Positions 1 to 6,625 of a stretch of 10,812 nt of DNA are shown here, in pieces (positions within the stretch are counted from its first letter, which is position 1; every line of letters begins with the position of its first letter). Source of the DNA: JAWOHX01 sp046484975 (GTDB taxonomy: Bacteria > Bacillota > Clostridia > DUPQ01). The DNA lies in NCBI GenBank assembly GCA_046484975.1, contig JAWOHX010000028.1, positions 1 to 10,812 of the forward strand. The letters run 5' to 3'. A program made the position numbers and the translations under genes. The notes under the pieces were generated by a model that searched no databases, had not been told where the DNA came from, and saw only the letters and a list, made by a program, of their open reading frames with translations.

Positions 1-95
1 CCTTCGTAGGCCCGGCTCAGTGCACCTGCCTCCAGAAGCCCCATCTGCTCCGCAATCGGATTCCGGATCAGGTCCCGCACCGTCTCGTCCAGCTT
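1..95 (-). pseudogene. Fragment of an unrelated gene fused behind the ImmA-like gene
   Basis: On the - strand, a frame different from the ImmA frame opens directly after a TAA at 98-96 and continues past the window edge. It reads KLDETVRDLIRNPIAEQMG, then about 12 further residues ending in AYE. It is GC-rich like the main chromosome genes and has normal amino-acid balance, whereas the ImmA frame over the same bases does not. No start codon belongs to it, so it is a 3' part of a gene whose 5' part is not adjacent. The segment weakly recalls the C-terminal tail of asparagine-synthase-like proteins (a Gly-Leu-Leu/Phe turn followed by a short helix). That is only an impression, and the identity is open. 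Confidence 0.35.
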
Positions 96-486
96 TTAGC
101 ATGGTAATCTTGGATTTCAACGAAACTGGCGGAATGAGAAAATACGAAGCAAATTGGTCTGCAGATTTTTCGATATCATCTCCGGAGCCGATCGTTACTT
201 TACAAATAGCTGTCATTTTCTCATCGTAGTATAAGTGATACAGTTCATGAGCCAACGAGAAACGCTGCCGGCCAAGTGTCATTCCTGAATTTATGGCGAT
301 TATGTTACCGTTATCATTTCTAATGCACATACCACTGAGATGTTCACCCATCGGATAGCGAATGAGGGTAAGTTTCTCAATTGAAAGAACAAGAGCGAAG
401 ATGTCCATTGGAGAGTCGCCATCTTCACCCACTGCTTTTCTCAGTTCTTGGGCTTTTATAAGTAAATCCGTCTTGTTAATTGCCAT
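1..486 (-). CDS. ImmA/IrrE-family metallopeptidase, 3' end disrupted or running off the window
   Basis: Translated on the - strand from ATG at 486. The protein has HELYH at residues 80-84, preceded by RFSLA, and an EKSADQFA segment at 106-113 followed by FLIPP. This is the ImmA/IrrE (COG2856) zinc site with its downstream acidic ligand. Family members such as ImmA of ICEBs1 cleave a partner XRE repressor; that role is inferred here from the pairing. The ATG overlaps the stop of the upstream XRE gene by 11 bases, so the two are translationally coupled. Family-like sequence stops at about residue 131 (position 94). After that the frame stays open to position 1 but gives low-complexity Gly/Asp/Pro-rich sequence, while another frame there looks genuinely coding. 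The natural C-terminal part is therefore probably missing and the peptidase may be truncated. Its AT-rich composition differs from the genes to the right. Confidence 0.8.
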   Translation of the reverse strand, partial: MAINKTDLLIKAQELRKAVGEDGDSPMDIFALVLSIEKLTLIRYPMGEHLSGMCIRNDNGNIIAINSGMTLGRQRFSLAHELYHLYYDEKMTAICKVTIGSGDDIEKSADQFASYFLIPPVSLKSKITMLKAGRDGAGPDPESDCGADGASGGRCTEPGLRR

Positions 487-829
487 CGCTTTCATTCGCT
501 CCATTCAGTAAAGATGCAACAAAATCGCAATTCAATGCAATTTTATTAATTGCACTTATGGCATTCATATCATCTGCTGTCAAATCGCTGGCGCGCAGTG
601 CATAAGAGAGCGGCTTTTCGGTACTTCCAGCTGAAAACGCTTTCTGATGAACACCGAACAAAGCAGCAAGTTTTTCAAGCATATCACTCGATAAAGCTCT
701 TTCATCTTTCTCAACCTTTGAGATCAGGCTTTGGTCAACGCCGAGAAAGATTGCAATATTACTCTGTGAAAAGTTGTTATTTTCTCGTATTTCCTTTATT
801 CGTTTCCCAGATATTTTAATGTTACTCAC
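476..829 (-). CDS. XRE-family (HTH) transcriptional repressor paired with ImmA-like peptidase
   Basis: The protein is 117 aa if translated from GTG at 829. This start is preferred over an in-frame ATG at 868 because AAGGAAGGTG (845-836) sits about seven bases upstream, and because the ATG at 868 lies inside the promoter spacer. Residues 3-60 form a Cro/C1-type helix-turn-helix (KRIKEIRENN, FSQSNIAIFLGVDQSLISK, then MLEKLAALFGV). The C-terminal part, with LRASDLTADDMNAI and INKIALN, matches the tail seen in XRE proteins that precede ImmA/IrrE peptidases. The protein probably represses its own promoter. The peptidase encoded 11 bases into its 3' end would relieve that repression, as ImmA does with ImmR in ICEBs1, or the pair may act as a COG2856-Xre toxin-antitoxin type module. 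No other mobile-element gene is visible here. Confidence 0.87.
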   Translation of the reverse strand: MSNIKISGKRIKEIRENNNFSQSNIAIFLGVDQSLISKVEKDERALSSDMLEKLAALFGVHQKAFSAGSTEKPLSYALRASDLTADDMNAISAINKIALNCDFVASLLNGANESDGN

Positions 830-854
830 TAAAAACACCTTCCTTCTATGGCTT

Positions 855-883
855 AGTATAGCACGCATTTGTCATAATTTCAA
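855..883 (-). promoter_or_regulatory. SigA-type promoter of the XRE-ImmA operon
   Basis: On the - strand, TTGAAA (883-878) and TATACT (860-855) are separated by exactly 17 bases. Transcription would begin near 848, giving a very short leader directly in front of the ribosome binding site of the GTG start. Confidence 0.8.
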
Positions 884-911
884 TACATAAATGCAAATAT
901 ATTATGACAAA
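868..911. promoter_or_regulatory. Inverted-repeat operator, probably for the XRE repressor
   Basis: TTTGTCATAAT at 868-878 and its exact reverse complement ATTATGACAAA at 901-911 form a perfect 11-bp inverted repeat with a 22-base spacer. The arms are 33 bases apart start to start, about three helical turns. The first arm lies in the spacer of the XRE promoter and touches its -35 box, where a bound repressor would block RNA polymerase. Assignment to the XRE protein is inferred from position. Confidence 0.65.
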
Positions 912-1063
912 TGAGCTCGCATACTGAAAAAGCTGCTGCGATGGAGGCTCATATCACAGTATATACAAGCTCATTGGATAGTGTTTCACGAATTATAGTT
1001 GTCACTCATCATTCATGGTAAGTCCTTTGTTTTCGTCCACCGAGAATAATTAATTTGTATCAT

Positions 1064-1162
1064 TGCCTTGTTGCGGACGTACATGAAGACCCCGGTATTG
1101 ATGCAATGCCCGGGCTTCTGATGGCAACGGCATTTGACTGCATGGGGATGGTGCCTATATAA
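1064..1162 (+). pseudogene. Possible 3' remnant of a truncated gene
   Basis: The frame running to the TAA at 1160-1162 reads CLVADVHEDPGIDAMPG, then LLMATAFDCMGMVPI. It has the composition and codon use of a real C-terminus. Upstream it enters AT-rich island DNA and meets a stop at 1019-1021, with no start or ribosome binding site. I do not recognise the family. It may be the surviving end of a gene cut by the island, and the downstream promoter overlaps its last codons. Chance cannot be excluded for such a short frame. Confidence 0.3.
1085..1118. repeat. Strong hairpin at the right edge of the AT-rich island
   Basis: GAAG (1085-1088) pairs with CTTC (1115-1118), CCCGG (1091-1095) with CCGGG (1110-1114), and ATTG (1097-1100) with CAAT (1104-1107) around an ATG loop, with small bulges. 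This gives about 13 base pairs. No T-tract follows on either strand, so a standard intrinsic terminator is not supported. It could be an attenuating hairpin or a recombination-end structure. Confidence 0.5.
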
Positions 1163-1163
1163 T
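1134..1163 (+). promoter_or_regulatory. SigA-type promoter of the YgjP-like gene
   Basis: TTGACT (1134-1139) and TATAAT (1158-1163) are separated by 18 bases; TATATA at 1156 would give 16. Transcription would start near 1170, ahead of a GGAG motif and ATG at 1203. An in-frame TTG at 1134 is the -35 box itself, which argues against translation starting there. Confidence 0.8.
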
Positions 1164-1202
1164 TGGTGTAAATTTGAAGTGATTCATCCCCCTGGAGAAG
1201 AC

Positions 1203-1859
1203 ATGGTCGAGTATGAGGTCAAACACTCCAAAAGAAAAACCCTTGCCATCCACGTGACCCGCCGGGCCACGGTGGAGGTCCGTGCGCCCTATTCCGTGTC
1301 CAGGGAGAGGATCGAGGGCTTCGTGAAAAGCCGGGAGGCCTGGATTTCCAGGCATCTTGGGAATATGGAGCAAGTTGTCTTTCAGGAGCAGGACGCTGTC
1401 CTGCTCCTTGGCAGGGAATACGGGATCCTGCGCACCGGGGGCAAGAAGGCGGGTTTCGACGGGCAGGCCTTCCATATCCCGGAGACCACCAAGCCAGGGG
1501 ACGTCCAAAAAGCCGTTGAGCACGTCTACAGGTCCCTGGCCAGGGAGATCCTTTCATCCAAGTCCGAGGCCTTCTCCCGTATCCTCGGCGTTTCCCCAAA
1601 AGGCATGCGGATCACCGGCGCAACGACCCGATGGGGGTCCTGTTCCCAGAAGGGATCCTTGAATTTCTCCTGGCGCCTCATTATGGCAGAGGAGGACCTG
1701 GTGGACTACGTGGTGATCCACGAACTGGCCCACCTGGCCCGGCACGACCATTCAAGCGCCTTCTGGAAAATCGTGGAGCGTGCCATGCCATCCTACCGTG
1801 AGAAAAAGAAGCAGCTGCGCAAGCTCCAGCATCATCCCGCCTACCGGAAATTTCTCTGA
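1203..1859 (+). CDS. YgjP/DUF45-type zinc metallopeptidase (M48-like, COG1451)
   Basis: The protein is 218 aa from ATG at 1203, preceded by GGAG at five bases' distance. The frame stays open upstream to a TTG at 1134, but those bases form the promoter. The N-terminal part (YEVKHSKRKTLAIHV, then a strand-rich region) is the usual opening of YgjP-like proteins. TTRWGSCS at about 141-148 is the conserved core motif. HELAH at 173-177 with a third His in HDHSSAFW (His183) makes the zinc site. The C-terminus is basic (REKKKQLRKL). It is a cytosolic protein with no signal peptide or membrane segment. Members resemble SprT/wss-type metallopeptidases, and their substrates are mostly unknown. Length is near the family norm. 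It is monocistronic by its own promoter, and the LacI-family gene follows behind a separate promoter. Confidence 0.9.
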   Translation: MVEYEVKHSKRKTLAIHVTRRATVEVRAPYSVSRERIEGFVKSREAWISRHLGNMEQVVFQEQDAVLLLGREYGILRTGGKKAGFDGQAFHIPETTKPGDVQKAVEHVYRSLAREILSSKSEAFSRILGVSPKGMRITGATTRWGSCSQKGSLNFSWRLIMAEEDLVDYVVIHELAHLARHDHSSAFWKIVERAMPSYREKKKQLRKLQHHPAYRKFL

Positions 1860-1874
1860 AGATTGATTTTACCC

Positions 1875-1903
1875 TTGACTTTCATGCCCTGCGGGGTTAA
1901 AAT
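1875..1903 (+). promoter_or_regulatory. SigA-type promoter of the LacI-family regulator
   Basis: TTGACT (1875-1880) and TAAAAT (1898-1903) are spaced by 17 bases. The start would be near 1910, so the palindromic operator at 1913-1928 lies directly downstream, as in the lac O1 arrangement. Confidence 0.78.
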
Positions 1904-1912
1904 GTTCCTTAA

Positions 1913-1928
1913 GTTTATACGTATAAAC
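1913..1928. promoter_or_regulatory. LacI-family operator, copy 1 (autoregulatory)
   Basis: GTTTATACGTATAAAC is a perfect 16-bp palindrome centred on CG, as is usual for LacI-family operators. It covers roughly +4 to +19 of the regulator transcript and ends one base before the GGAGG ribosome binding site. A near-identical copy precedes the exporter genes at 2966-2981. Confidence 0.85.
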
Positions 1929-1935
1929 CGGAGGC

Positions 1936-2943
1936 ATGATGGAGGACAAGAAAAGAATATCCAGCCGTGATGTGGCCAGGGAGGCGGGGGTTTCCCAGGC
2001 GACGGTCTCCTATGTTCTCAACAACCGGGAGGACATCAAGATCCGCCCGGAGACACGGGAGGCCGTGCTAAAAGCCGCCGAGGCCCTGGACTACCATCCC
2101 AACTACATCGCCAAGGGGATGCGGCTGAAACGATCCATGTCCATCGGCATCGTCACCGACCGGAATGTCACCAATTTCTATTTCATGAAAACCCTGGAGG
2201 GAATCAAGGACGGGGTCCAGGAAAACAACTATTCCATCACCCTTCTGTTCAACAAGCATGAGGACGTCCAGGACTGCGAATACATCAACTACTACAATTC
2301 CTACCGGATCGACGGCATCCTCTTTGCCTTCGCCACGGTGGAGGACAAAATACAGCGCCACATGAAGGAGAGGGGCATCCCCTTCGTCATCGTGGATACC
2401 ACACCGAAGGGGACGGCCGCTCACCAGGTCTGTACCGACCACCTGGACAAGATACGGGACGCCGTCCTGTATTTCAAGCAGGCCGGCGTGAAAAGCATCG
2501 GCTATGCGGGGCCCCGGGTGGATAAGGGGAAGGACGCACGCTCGGAGGCCCTCCTGCAGGCAGCGGCAGGGGAAGGCTATGACATGGATGCAAAAAGCCT
2601 TGCCTTCAGCGTGTTCAAGGACGAGGAGATCATCCGCTCGGTGAAAGGGCTCCTGGAAGGGGACAGGAAGCCCGATGGCATTCTGGCAGGCTCGCCTAAG
2701 TTCGGCATGCTGGCCCTGAAGGCCGCCCTGATGCTGGGGAAAAGAATGCCCGGGGACCTGCGGCTCATCGCCCTTGGGTCCTCCCAGTTCTTCGACATCA
2801 CCCATCCTTCCATCTCCTCCATCGAGGTGCCCCTGTTCGAGATGGGACAAAAAGCCGCCGGGAAGCTCTTTGGGATCCTGGCCGGGGAAAAGCAGGAGAA
2901 AATCACCATCGTCCCAAGTGAACTGGTGATCCGGGAATCCTGA
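1936..2943 (+). CDS. LacI/GalR-family transcriptional regulator
   Basis: The protein is 335 aa. ATGs lie at 1936 and 1939 behind GGAGG (1930-1934); the second is better spaced, and the longer form is given. The N-terminal helix-turn-helix is classical (SSRDVAREAGVSQATVSYVLN, residues 9-29). It is followed by YHPNYIAKGMRLK, where the hinge helix carries Met62 at the place usually held by Leu. Residues from about 69 form a periplasmic-binding-protein-like effector domain (SIGIVTDRN; RIDGILF; GVKSIGYAG; DGILAGSPKFGMLAL), ending in the usual VPSELVIRES. The effector is probably a small sugar-like molecule, but the pocket does not reveal which. Palindromes in front of this gene and of the following exporter genes suggest it represses both. 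The exporter starts 50 bases after its stop. Confidence 0.93.
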   Translation: MMEDKKRISSRDVAREAGVSQATVSYVLNNREDIKIRPETREAVLKAAEALDYHPNYIAKGMRLKRSMSIGIVTDRNVTNFYFMKTLEGIKDGVQENNYSITLLFNKHEDVQDCEYINYYNSYRIDGILFAFATVEDKIQRHMKERGIPFVIVDTTPKGTAAHQVCTDHLDKIRDAVLYFKQAGVKSIGYAGPRVDKGKDARSEALLQAAAGEGYDMDAKSLAFSVFKDEEIIRSVKGLLEGDRKPDGILAGSPKFGMLALKAALMLGKRMPGDLRLIALGSSQFFDITHPSISSIEVPLFEMGQKAAGKLFGILAGEKQEKITIVPSELVIRES

Positions 2944-2965
2944 GGGCAAACATCCGAAGGAATTG

Positions 2966-2981
2966 GCTTATACGTATAAAC
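2966..2981. promoter_or_regulatory. LacI-family operator, copy 2 (in front of the ABC exporter)
   Basis: GCTTATACGTATAAAC matches copy 1 at 15 of 16 positions, including the perfect 12-bp core TTATACGTATAA (2968-2979). It lies between the regulator stop and the GGAGGA ribosome binding site of the exporter. I could not find a good promoter directly upstream. It may act by blocking read-through, by pairing with copy 1 in a loop (centres 1053 bp apart), or on a promoter I do not recognise. Confidence 0.8.
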
Positions 2982-2993
2982 CACGGAGGAAGA

Positions 2994-4739
2994 ATGGACG
3001 GCAGACAGATTCTCAAAGACTTCATCAGCACCAGGAAATGGCACTATGTGTTCGGGATCCTGATCCTGGTGGCGGCCTCCGCCATCGGGCTCACCATCCC
3101 AAAATTCCTGGGGTTGGTCATGGACGGGCTCAAGGACGGCATCCTTTCCACAGGGGAGATCAGGAGATACCTCGTCTTTATGGCTGTTTTCGGGTTCCTG
3201 GTGTTCGTCTTGAAATATTTCTGGAGATACCTGCTCATCGGGAGCTGCCGCAAGGTGGAGTGCCACATGAGGGAGCATCTCTTTGCCCACCTGCAGACCC
3301 TCCCTGTGAGTTTCTACAGCAACAACAAGACGGGGGACCTCATCGCCCATGCCATCAACGATGTCCAGGCCATCCGCATCACCTTCGGCTTCGGGGTGGT
3401 GGCCATCGTGGAAGGGGTCATCATCAATTCCGTGGCCATTTTCTTCATGGCAGGCACCATCAGCCCCCTGCTGACCCTCATGGCCCTGGGGCCCATGCCC
3501 GTCCTGGTGTTCATCATGATGCGGCTTGGAAAGAGAATACGCCGCAAGTTCACCAACGTGCAAAAGACCTATGCGGGCATTGCCGAGAAGGTCCAGGAGA
3601 ACATCACGGGGATACGGGTCATCAAGTCCTTCGCCCAGGAGAAGGAGGAAGTGGACAACTTCCTGCGCTACAACCAGGACCGGGTGGACGCCCAGATGGA
3701 CCTGACAAAGACCAGCGCCCTGATGGGCCCTGCCGTCCAGATTTCCTTTGGCGTCAGTTTCCTGTTTTTCCTGCTCATCGGCAGCGAGCTGGTGGTTAAC
3801 GGCACCATCAGCCTCGGGGACTACATCGCATTCAACACCTACATGCTGGCCATCCTCGGGCCCGTCACCAACATCAGCCGGATCATCGAGGTCTGGCAGA
3901 GGGGCATCGCCTCCTTCAAAAGACTGGATGCCATCTTCAAGGTGAAAACCGACATCAATGATGCCGGTGCCCTTGAGGAAGTGGACAGGCTGCGGGGGAA
4001 GATTGAAATCAGGAACCTGGACTTCCACTATCCCGGAAGTACCGACAATGTGCTGAAAAACATCGATGTCACCATTGAAAGAGGAAAGACCCTGGGCATC
4101 ATCGGCAAGACGGGCTGCGGGAAGACCACCCTGGTGAACCTGCTTCTCCGGCTGTACAAGGTGGAGGACGGGAAAATCCACATCGACGGCACCGACATCA
4201 ACCAGATTCCGCTGGATGTTCTCCGCCAGAAGGTGGGCTATGTCCCCCAGGACAATTTCATGTTTTCCTCCACCATCCGAAAGAACATCGAGTTCTTCGG
4301 GGCGGGTTATTCGGAGCAGGAGGTGGAGCATGCCGCCCGGATGTCCGGGGTCTATGACAGCATCCTCACCTTCCCACAGAAATTCGACACGATGGTCGGG
4401 GAACGCGGGGTCACCCTTTCCGGCGGGCAGAAGCAGAGGATTTCCATCGCCCGGGCCATCATCAAGAAGCCCTCGGTGCTGATCCTGGACGACAGCCTCT
4501 CCGCCGTGGACAGCGCCACCGAGGAGGAGATCCTTGGCAACATGAAGGTCATGCTGGAGGGCAAGACCGGGATCATGATCTCCCACCGGGTCTCTGCCGT
4601 CATGCACGCGGACGAGATCATCCTCATGGACAGAGGCAGGATCGTGGAGAGGGGAACCCACGGGGAGCTGATGGCACTGAAGGGAAACTACCACGACATA
4701 TACATGGATCAGAGCGGGAAGGAGGGGACACAGGCTTGA
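2994..4739 (+). CDS. ABC exporter half-transporter with degenerate catalytic site (BmrC/TM287-like)
   Basis: The protein is 581 aa, with ATG at 2994 behind GGAGGA. It has an N-terminal type I exporter membrane domain of six helices (about 15-300) and a C-terminal nucleotide-binding domain. Walker A is GKTGCGKTT (371-379), the Q-loop Gln is 419, the signature is LSGGQ (475-479), Walker B is VLILDD (495-500) and the H-loop His is 531. The residue after Walker B is Asp500 instead of the catalytic Glu (LDDSLSAVD). This marks the degenerate partner in heterodimeric exporters such as TM287/288 and BmrCD. Its signature is canonical and would complete the active site of the partner encoded next. Such pumps export drugs, lipids or peptides from the cytoplasmic membrane; the substrate cannot be read here. 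An operator immediately upstream places it under the LacI-family regulator. Confidence 0.92.
   Translation: MDGRQILKDFISTRKWHYVFGILILVAASAIGLTIPKFLGLVMDGLKDGILSTGEIRRYLVFMAVFGFLVFVLKYFWRYLLIGSCRKVECHMREHLFAHLQTLPVSFYSNNKTGDLIAHAINDVQAIRITFGFGVVAIVEGVIINSVAIFFMAGTISPLLTLMALGPMPVLVFIMMRLGKRIRRKFTNVQKTYAGIAEKVQENITGIRVIKSFAQEKEEVDNFLRYNQDRVDAQMDLTKTSALMGPAVQISFGVSFLFFLLIGSELVVNGTISLGDYIAFNTYMLAILGPVTNISRIIEVWQRGIASFKRLDAIFKVKTDINDAGALEEVDRLRGKIEIRNLDFHYPGSTDNVLKNIDVTIERGKTLGIIGKTGCGKTTLVNLLLRLYKVEDGKIHIDGTDINQIPLDVLRQKVGYVPQDNFMFSSTIRKNIEFFGAGYSEQEVEHAARMSGVYDSILTFPQKFDTMVGERGVTLSGGQKQRISIARAIIKKPSVLILDDSLSAVDSATEEEILGNMKVMLEGKTGIMISHRVSAVMHADEIILMDRGRIVERGTHGELMALKGNYHDIYMDQSGKEGTQA
4736..4739 (+). 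promoter_or_regulatory. TTG start overlapping TGA stop (translational coupling)
   Basis: The four bases TTGA carry the start of the second exporter subunit and the stop of the first. GGAGGGG at 4721-4728 gives normal spacing, so the rare TTG start is well supported. Confidence 0.75.
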
Positions 4740-6517
4740 TCAGGCAAGGGGAACTGGACGAATTCAAAATAAAGAAAGGGAAAGGGCATGTCCGCCGGCT
4801 GATGAAATATTTCAGGCCCTACATCCCCCTGATCCTGCTGAGCGTGCTCCTGGCGGTGCTCATCAACGGTGTGGTGCTGGCCAAGCCATACCTGCTCAAG
4901 CACATCATCGACGACCACATCGCCACCGGCCTCACCGACATGAGGACGGTGCAAAACCTGGGGATTTTGTTTTTTGCCATCACGGTGGCAGGGACCTTCA
5001 TCGGCTATGCCCAGACCTACCTGCTGACTTTCGTCGGACAGCGGATCATGTACAACATCCGCAGCCAGCTGTTCACCCATATCCAGAACATGTCCATGGC
5101 ATATTTCGACCACAATTCCTCTGGCAGGCTCCTGACCAGGGTGACCAACGACGTGGAGGCCCTGAACGAGGTCTTTTCCGGAGTGCTCATCAACCTGTTC
5201 CGGGATGTGGTCCTCATCATCGGCATCATCGTGGTGATGTTCTCCCTCAGCCCCCAGCTGGCAGGCATCAGCCTGGCAAGCATCCCCCTCATCGCCCTTG
5301 TGACCGTGTTCTACCGGCTGGCGGCCCGGAAGAACTTCATCCGGATGAAGGGGATGATCTCGAAGATCAACGGTTTTCTGGCGGAGAACATCAACGGGAT
5401 GCGGCTGGTCCAGATCTTCAACAGGGAAAAGGAGAAATATGACGAGTTCAAGGAGCTGGACGACACCTACTACAAGACCAGCCTGAGGGAGGTCATCCTC
5501 AACAGCCTTTGCCGGCCTGTGGTGGACGTGATCAACAATGCAACCATCGTGGGGCTACTGTGGTTCTGCACCAGCGGGGCCGGGATCGGGATCTTCGAGA
5601 TCGGGCTGATCTATGTGTTTGTCACCTATATCAAGCAGATCTTCGAGCCCATCAGTGAGATCGCTGAGAAATACACCACCCTCCAGTCCGCCATGATCTC
5701 CTCGGAGCGGATCTTCGAGATCCTGGACACGAAGGACACCCTGGAGGACATGGAAGCGGGACGCCGCATTGAAAGACTGCGGGGGAAAATAGAGTTTCGA
5801 AACGTCTGGTTCGCCTACAACGACGAGAACTGGGTTCTAAAGGACGTGAGCTTCACCATCAACCCCGGGGAGACCTGCGCCTTCGTGGGACCCACGGGCT
5901 GCGGGAAATCCACCGTCATCAACCTCATGGCCAGGTTCTACGAGATCCAGAAAGGCGTCATCCTCATCGATGACGTGGACATCATGGAGTACAACCTCAG
6001 GGACCTGAGGCGGCAGATCTCCGTGGTTCTCCAGGACGTGTTCATGTTCTCCGGGGACATCCGGGCGAACATCAGGCTCAACAACATGGAGATCACCGAT
6101 GAAATGGTGGAGCAGGCCGCAAGGCAGATGCACGCCGCGGAATTCATCGAGTCCCTGCCCGGGCAGTATGACGAGGAGGTCAAGGAAAGGGGATGCACCT
6201 TCTCCGCGGGGCAAAGGCAGCTGCTCTCCTTCGCACGGGCCGTGGCCTTCAACCCCTCTGTGCTTGTCCTGGACGAGGCCACCGCCAGCATCGACACCCA
6301 GACGGAGGCGCAGATCCAAAAGGCCATGGAGGCCATTTCAAAGGGGCGTACCTCCATCATCATCGCGCACCGCCTTTCCACCATCAAGAAGGCGGACAGG
6401 ATCATTGTCATCACCAACGGAAAAGTACGGGAATCCGGCACCCACAGGGAACTCCTGAGGCAGCAGGGCATCTACAGCCGCCTCTACCATACCCAGTTCT
6501 CCCCGAAGGCCACCTGA
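4736..6517 (+). CDS. ABC exporter half-transporter with catalytic glutamate (BmrD/TM288-like)
   Basis: The protein is 593 aa from TTG at 4736, which overlaps the stop of the previous gene (TTGA) and stands eight bases behind GGAGGGG (4721-4728). This tight coupling suits subunits made one to one. A six-helix membrane domain (about 30-310) precedes the nucleotide-binding domain. Walker A is GPTGCGKST (385-393), the Q-loop Gln is 433, Walker B with intact Glu is VLVLDE (509-514) and the H-loop His is 545. The signature is FSAGQ (489-493) instead of LSGGQ. The degenerate signature pairs with the degenerate Walker B of the partner, and the intact Glu with the partner's intact LSGGQ. Only one ATP site should thus be fully active. 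There is a longer N-terminal extension than in the partner, as in TM288/BmrD relatives. Confidence 0.93.
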   Translation: MIRQGELDEFKIKKGKGHVRRLMKYFRPYIPLILLSVLLAVLINGVVLAKPYLLKHIIDDHIATGLTDMRTVQNLGILFFAITVAGTFIGYAQTYLLTFVGQRIMYNIRSQLFTHIQNMSMAYFDHNSSGRLLTRVTNDVEALNEVFSGVLINLFRDVVLIIGIIVVMFSLSPQLAGISLASIPLIALVTVFYRLAARKNFIRMKGMISKINGFLAENINGMRLVQIFNREKEKYDEFKELDDTYYKTSLREVILNSLCRPVVDVINNATIVGLLWFCTSGAGIGIFEIGLIYVFVTYIKQIFEPISEIAEKYTTLQSAMISSERIFEILDTKDTLEDMEAGRRIERLRGKIEFRNVWFAYNDENWVLKDVSFTINPGETCAFVGPTGCGKSTVINLMARFYEIQKGVILIDDVDIMEYNLRDLRRQISVVLQDVFMFSGDIRANIRLNNMEITDEMVEQAARQMHAAEFIESLPGQYDEEVKERGCTFSAGQRQLLSFARAVAFNPSVLVLDEATASIDTQTEAQIQKAMEAISKGRTSIIIAHRLSTIKKADRIIVITNGKVRESGTHRELLRQQGIYSRLYHTQFSPKAT

Positions 6518-6625
6518 GCAACCGTGACAGCGTCTCCAACCTGTTCGTCATCCATTCCGGCGGGCTTTTTTCAAAAGGCGCCAAAGAGAAAACAACTTAA
6601 GAATTAGAATAAATTGAATAGGAGA

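Larger units (their letters stand above)
884..1202. other. Stretch between the XRE-ImmA operon and the YgjP-like gene
   Basis: No complete gene is supported in these roughly 320 bases. The left two thirds are AT-rich like the XRE-ImmA operon; composition becomes GC-rich from about 1070. In order it holds the outer operator arm (901-911), AT-rich sequence with only a 36-codon ORF lacking a ribosome binding site (911-1021), a remnant coding-like frame (about 1064-1162), a hairpin (1085-1118) and the promoter of the next gene (1134-1163). Confidence 0.6.

Noticed and set aside
911..1021. 36-codon + strand ORF beginning at the outer operator arm
   Set aside because: It has no ribosome binding site, no recognisable family features, and its start overlaps the inverted repeat.
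85..1039. TCGTCCA at 85-91 and 1033-1039 as a target-site duplication around the island
   Set aside because: Seven bases can match by chance in this span, and the right copy does not coincide with the composition change near 1070.
1134..1202. Longer start (TTG at 1134) for the YgjP-like gene
   Set aside because: TTGACT at this place is the -35 box of a good promoter, the extra residues do not match the family, and ATG 1203 has a proper ribosome binding site.
2577..4694. Very long - strand open frame (705 codons) over the regulator and exporter genes
   Set aside because: It is the antisense shadow of GC-rich genes, rich in His, Asp, Gly and Pro, while the + strand encodes clear ABC and LacI proteins.
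6549..6590. Possible terminator after the exporter (GGCG...CTTTT TTC AAAAG...CGCC)
   Set aside because: The stem is interrupted and is not followed by a T-tract on the + strand; the run of T lies inside the fold.
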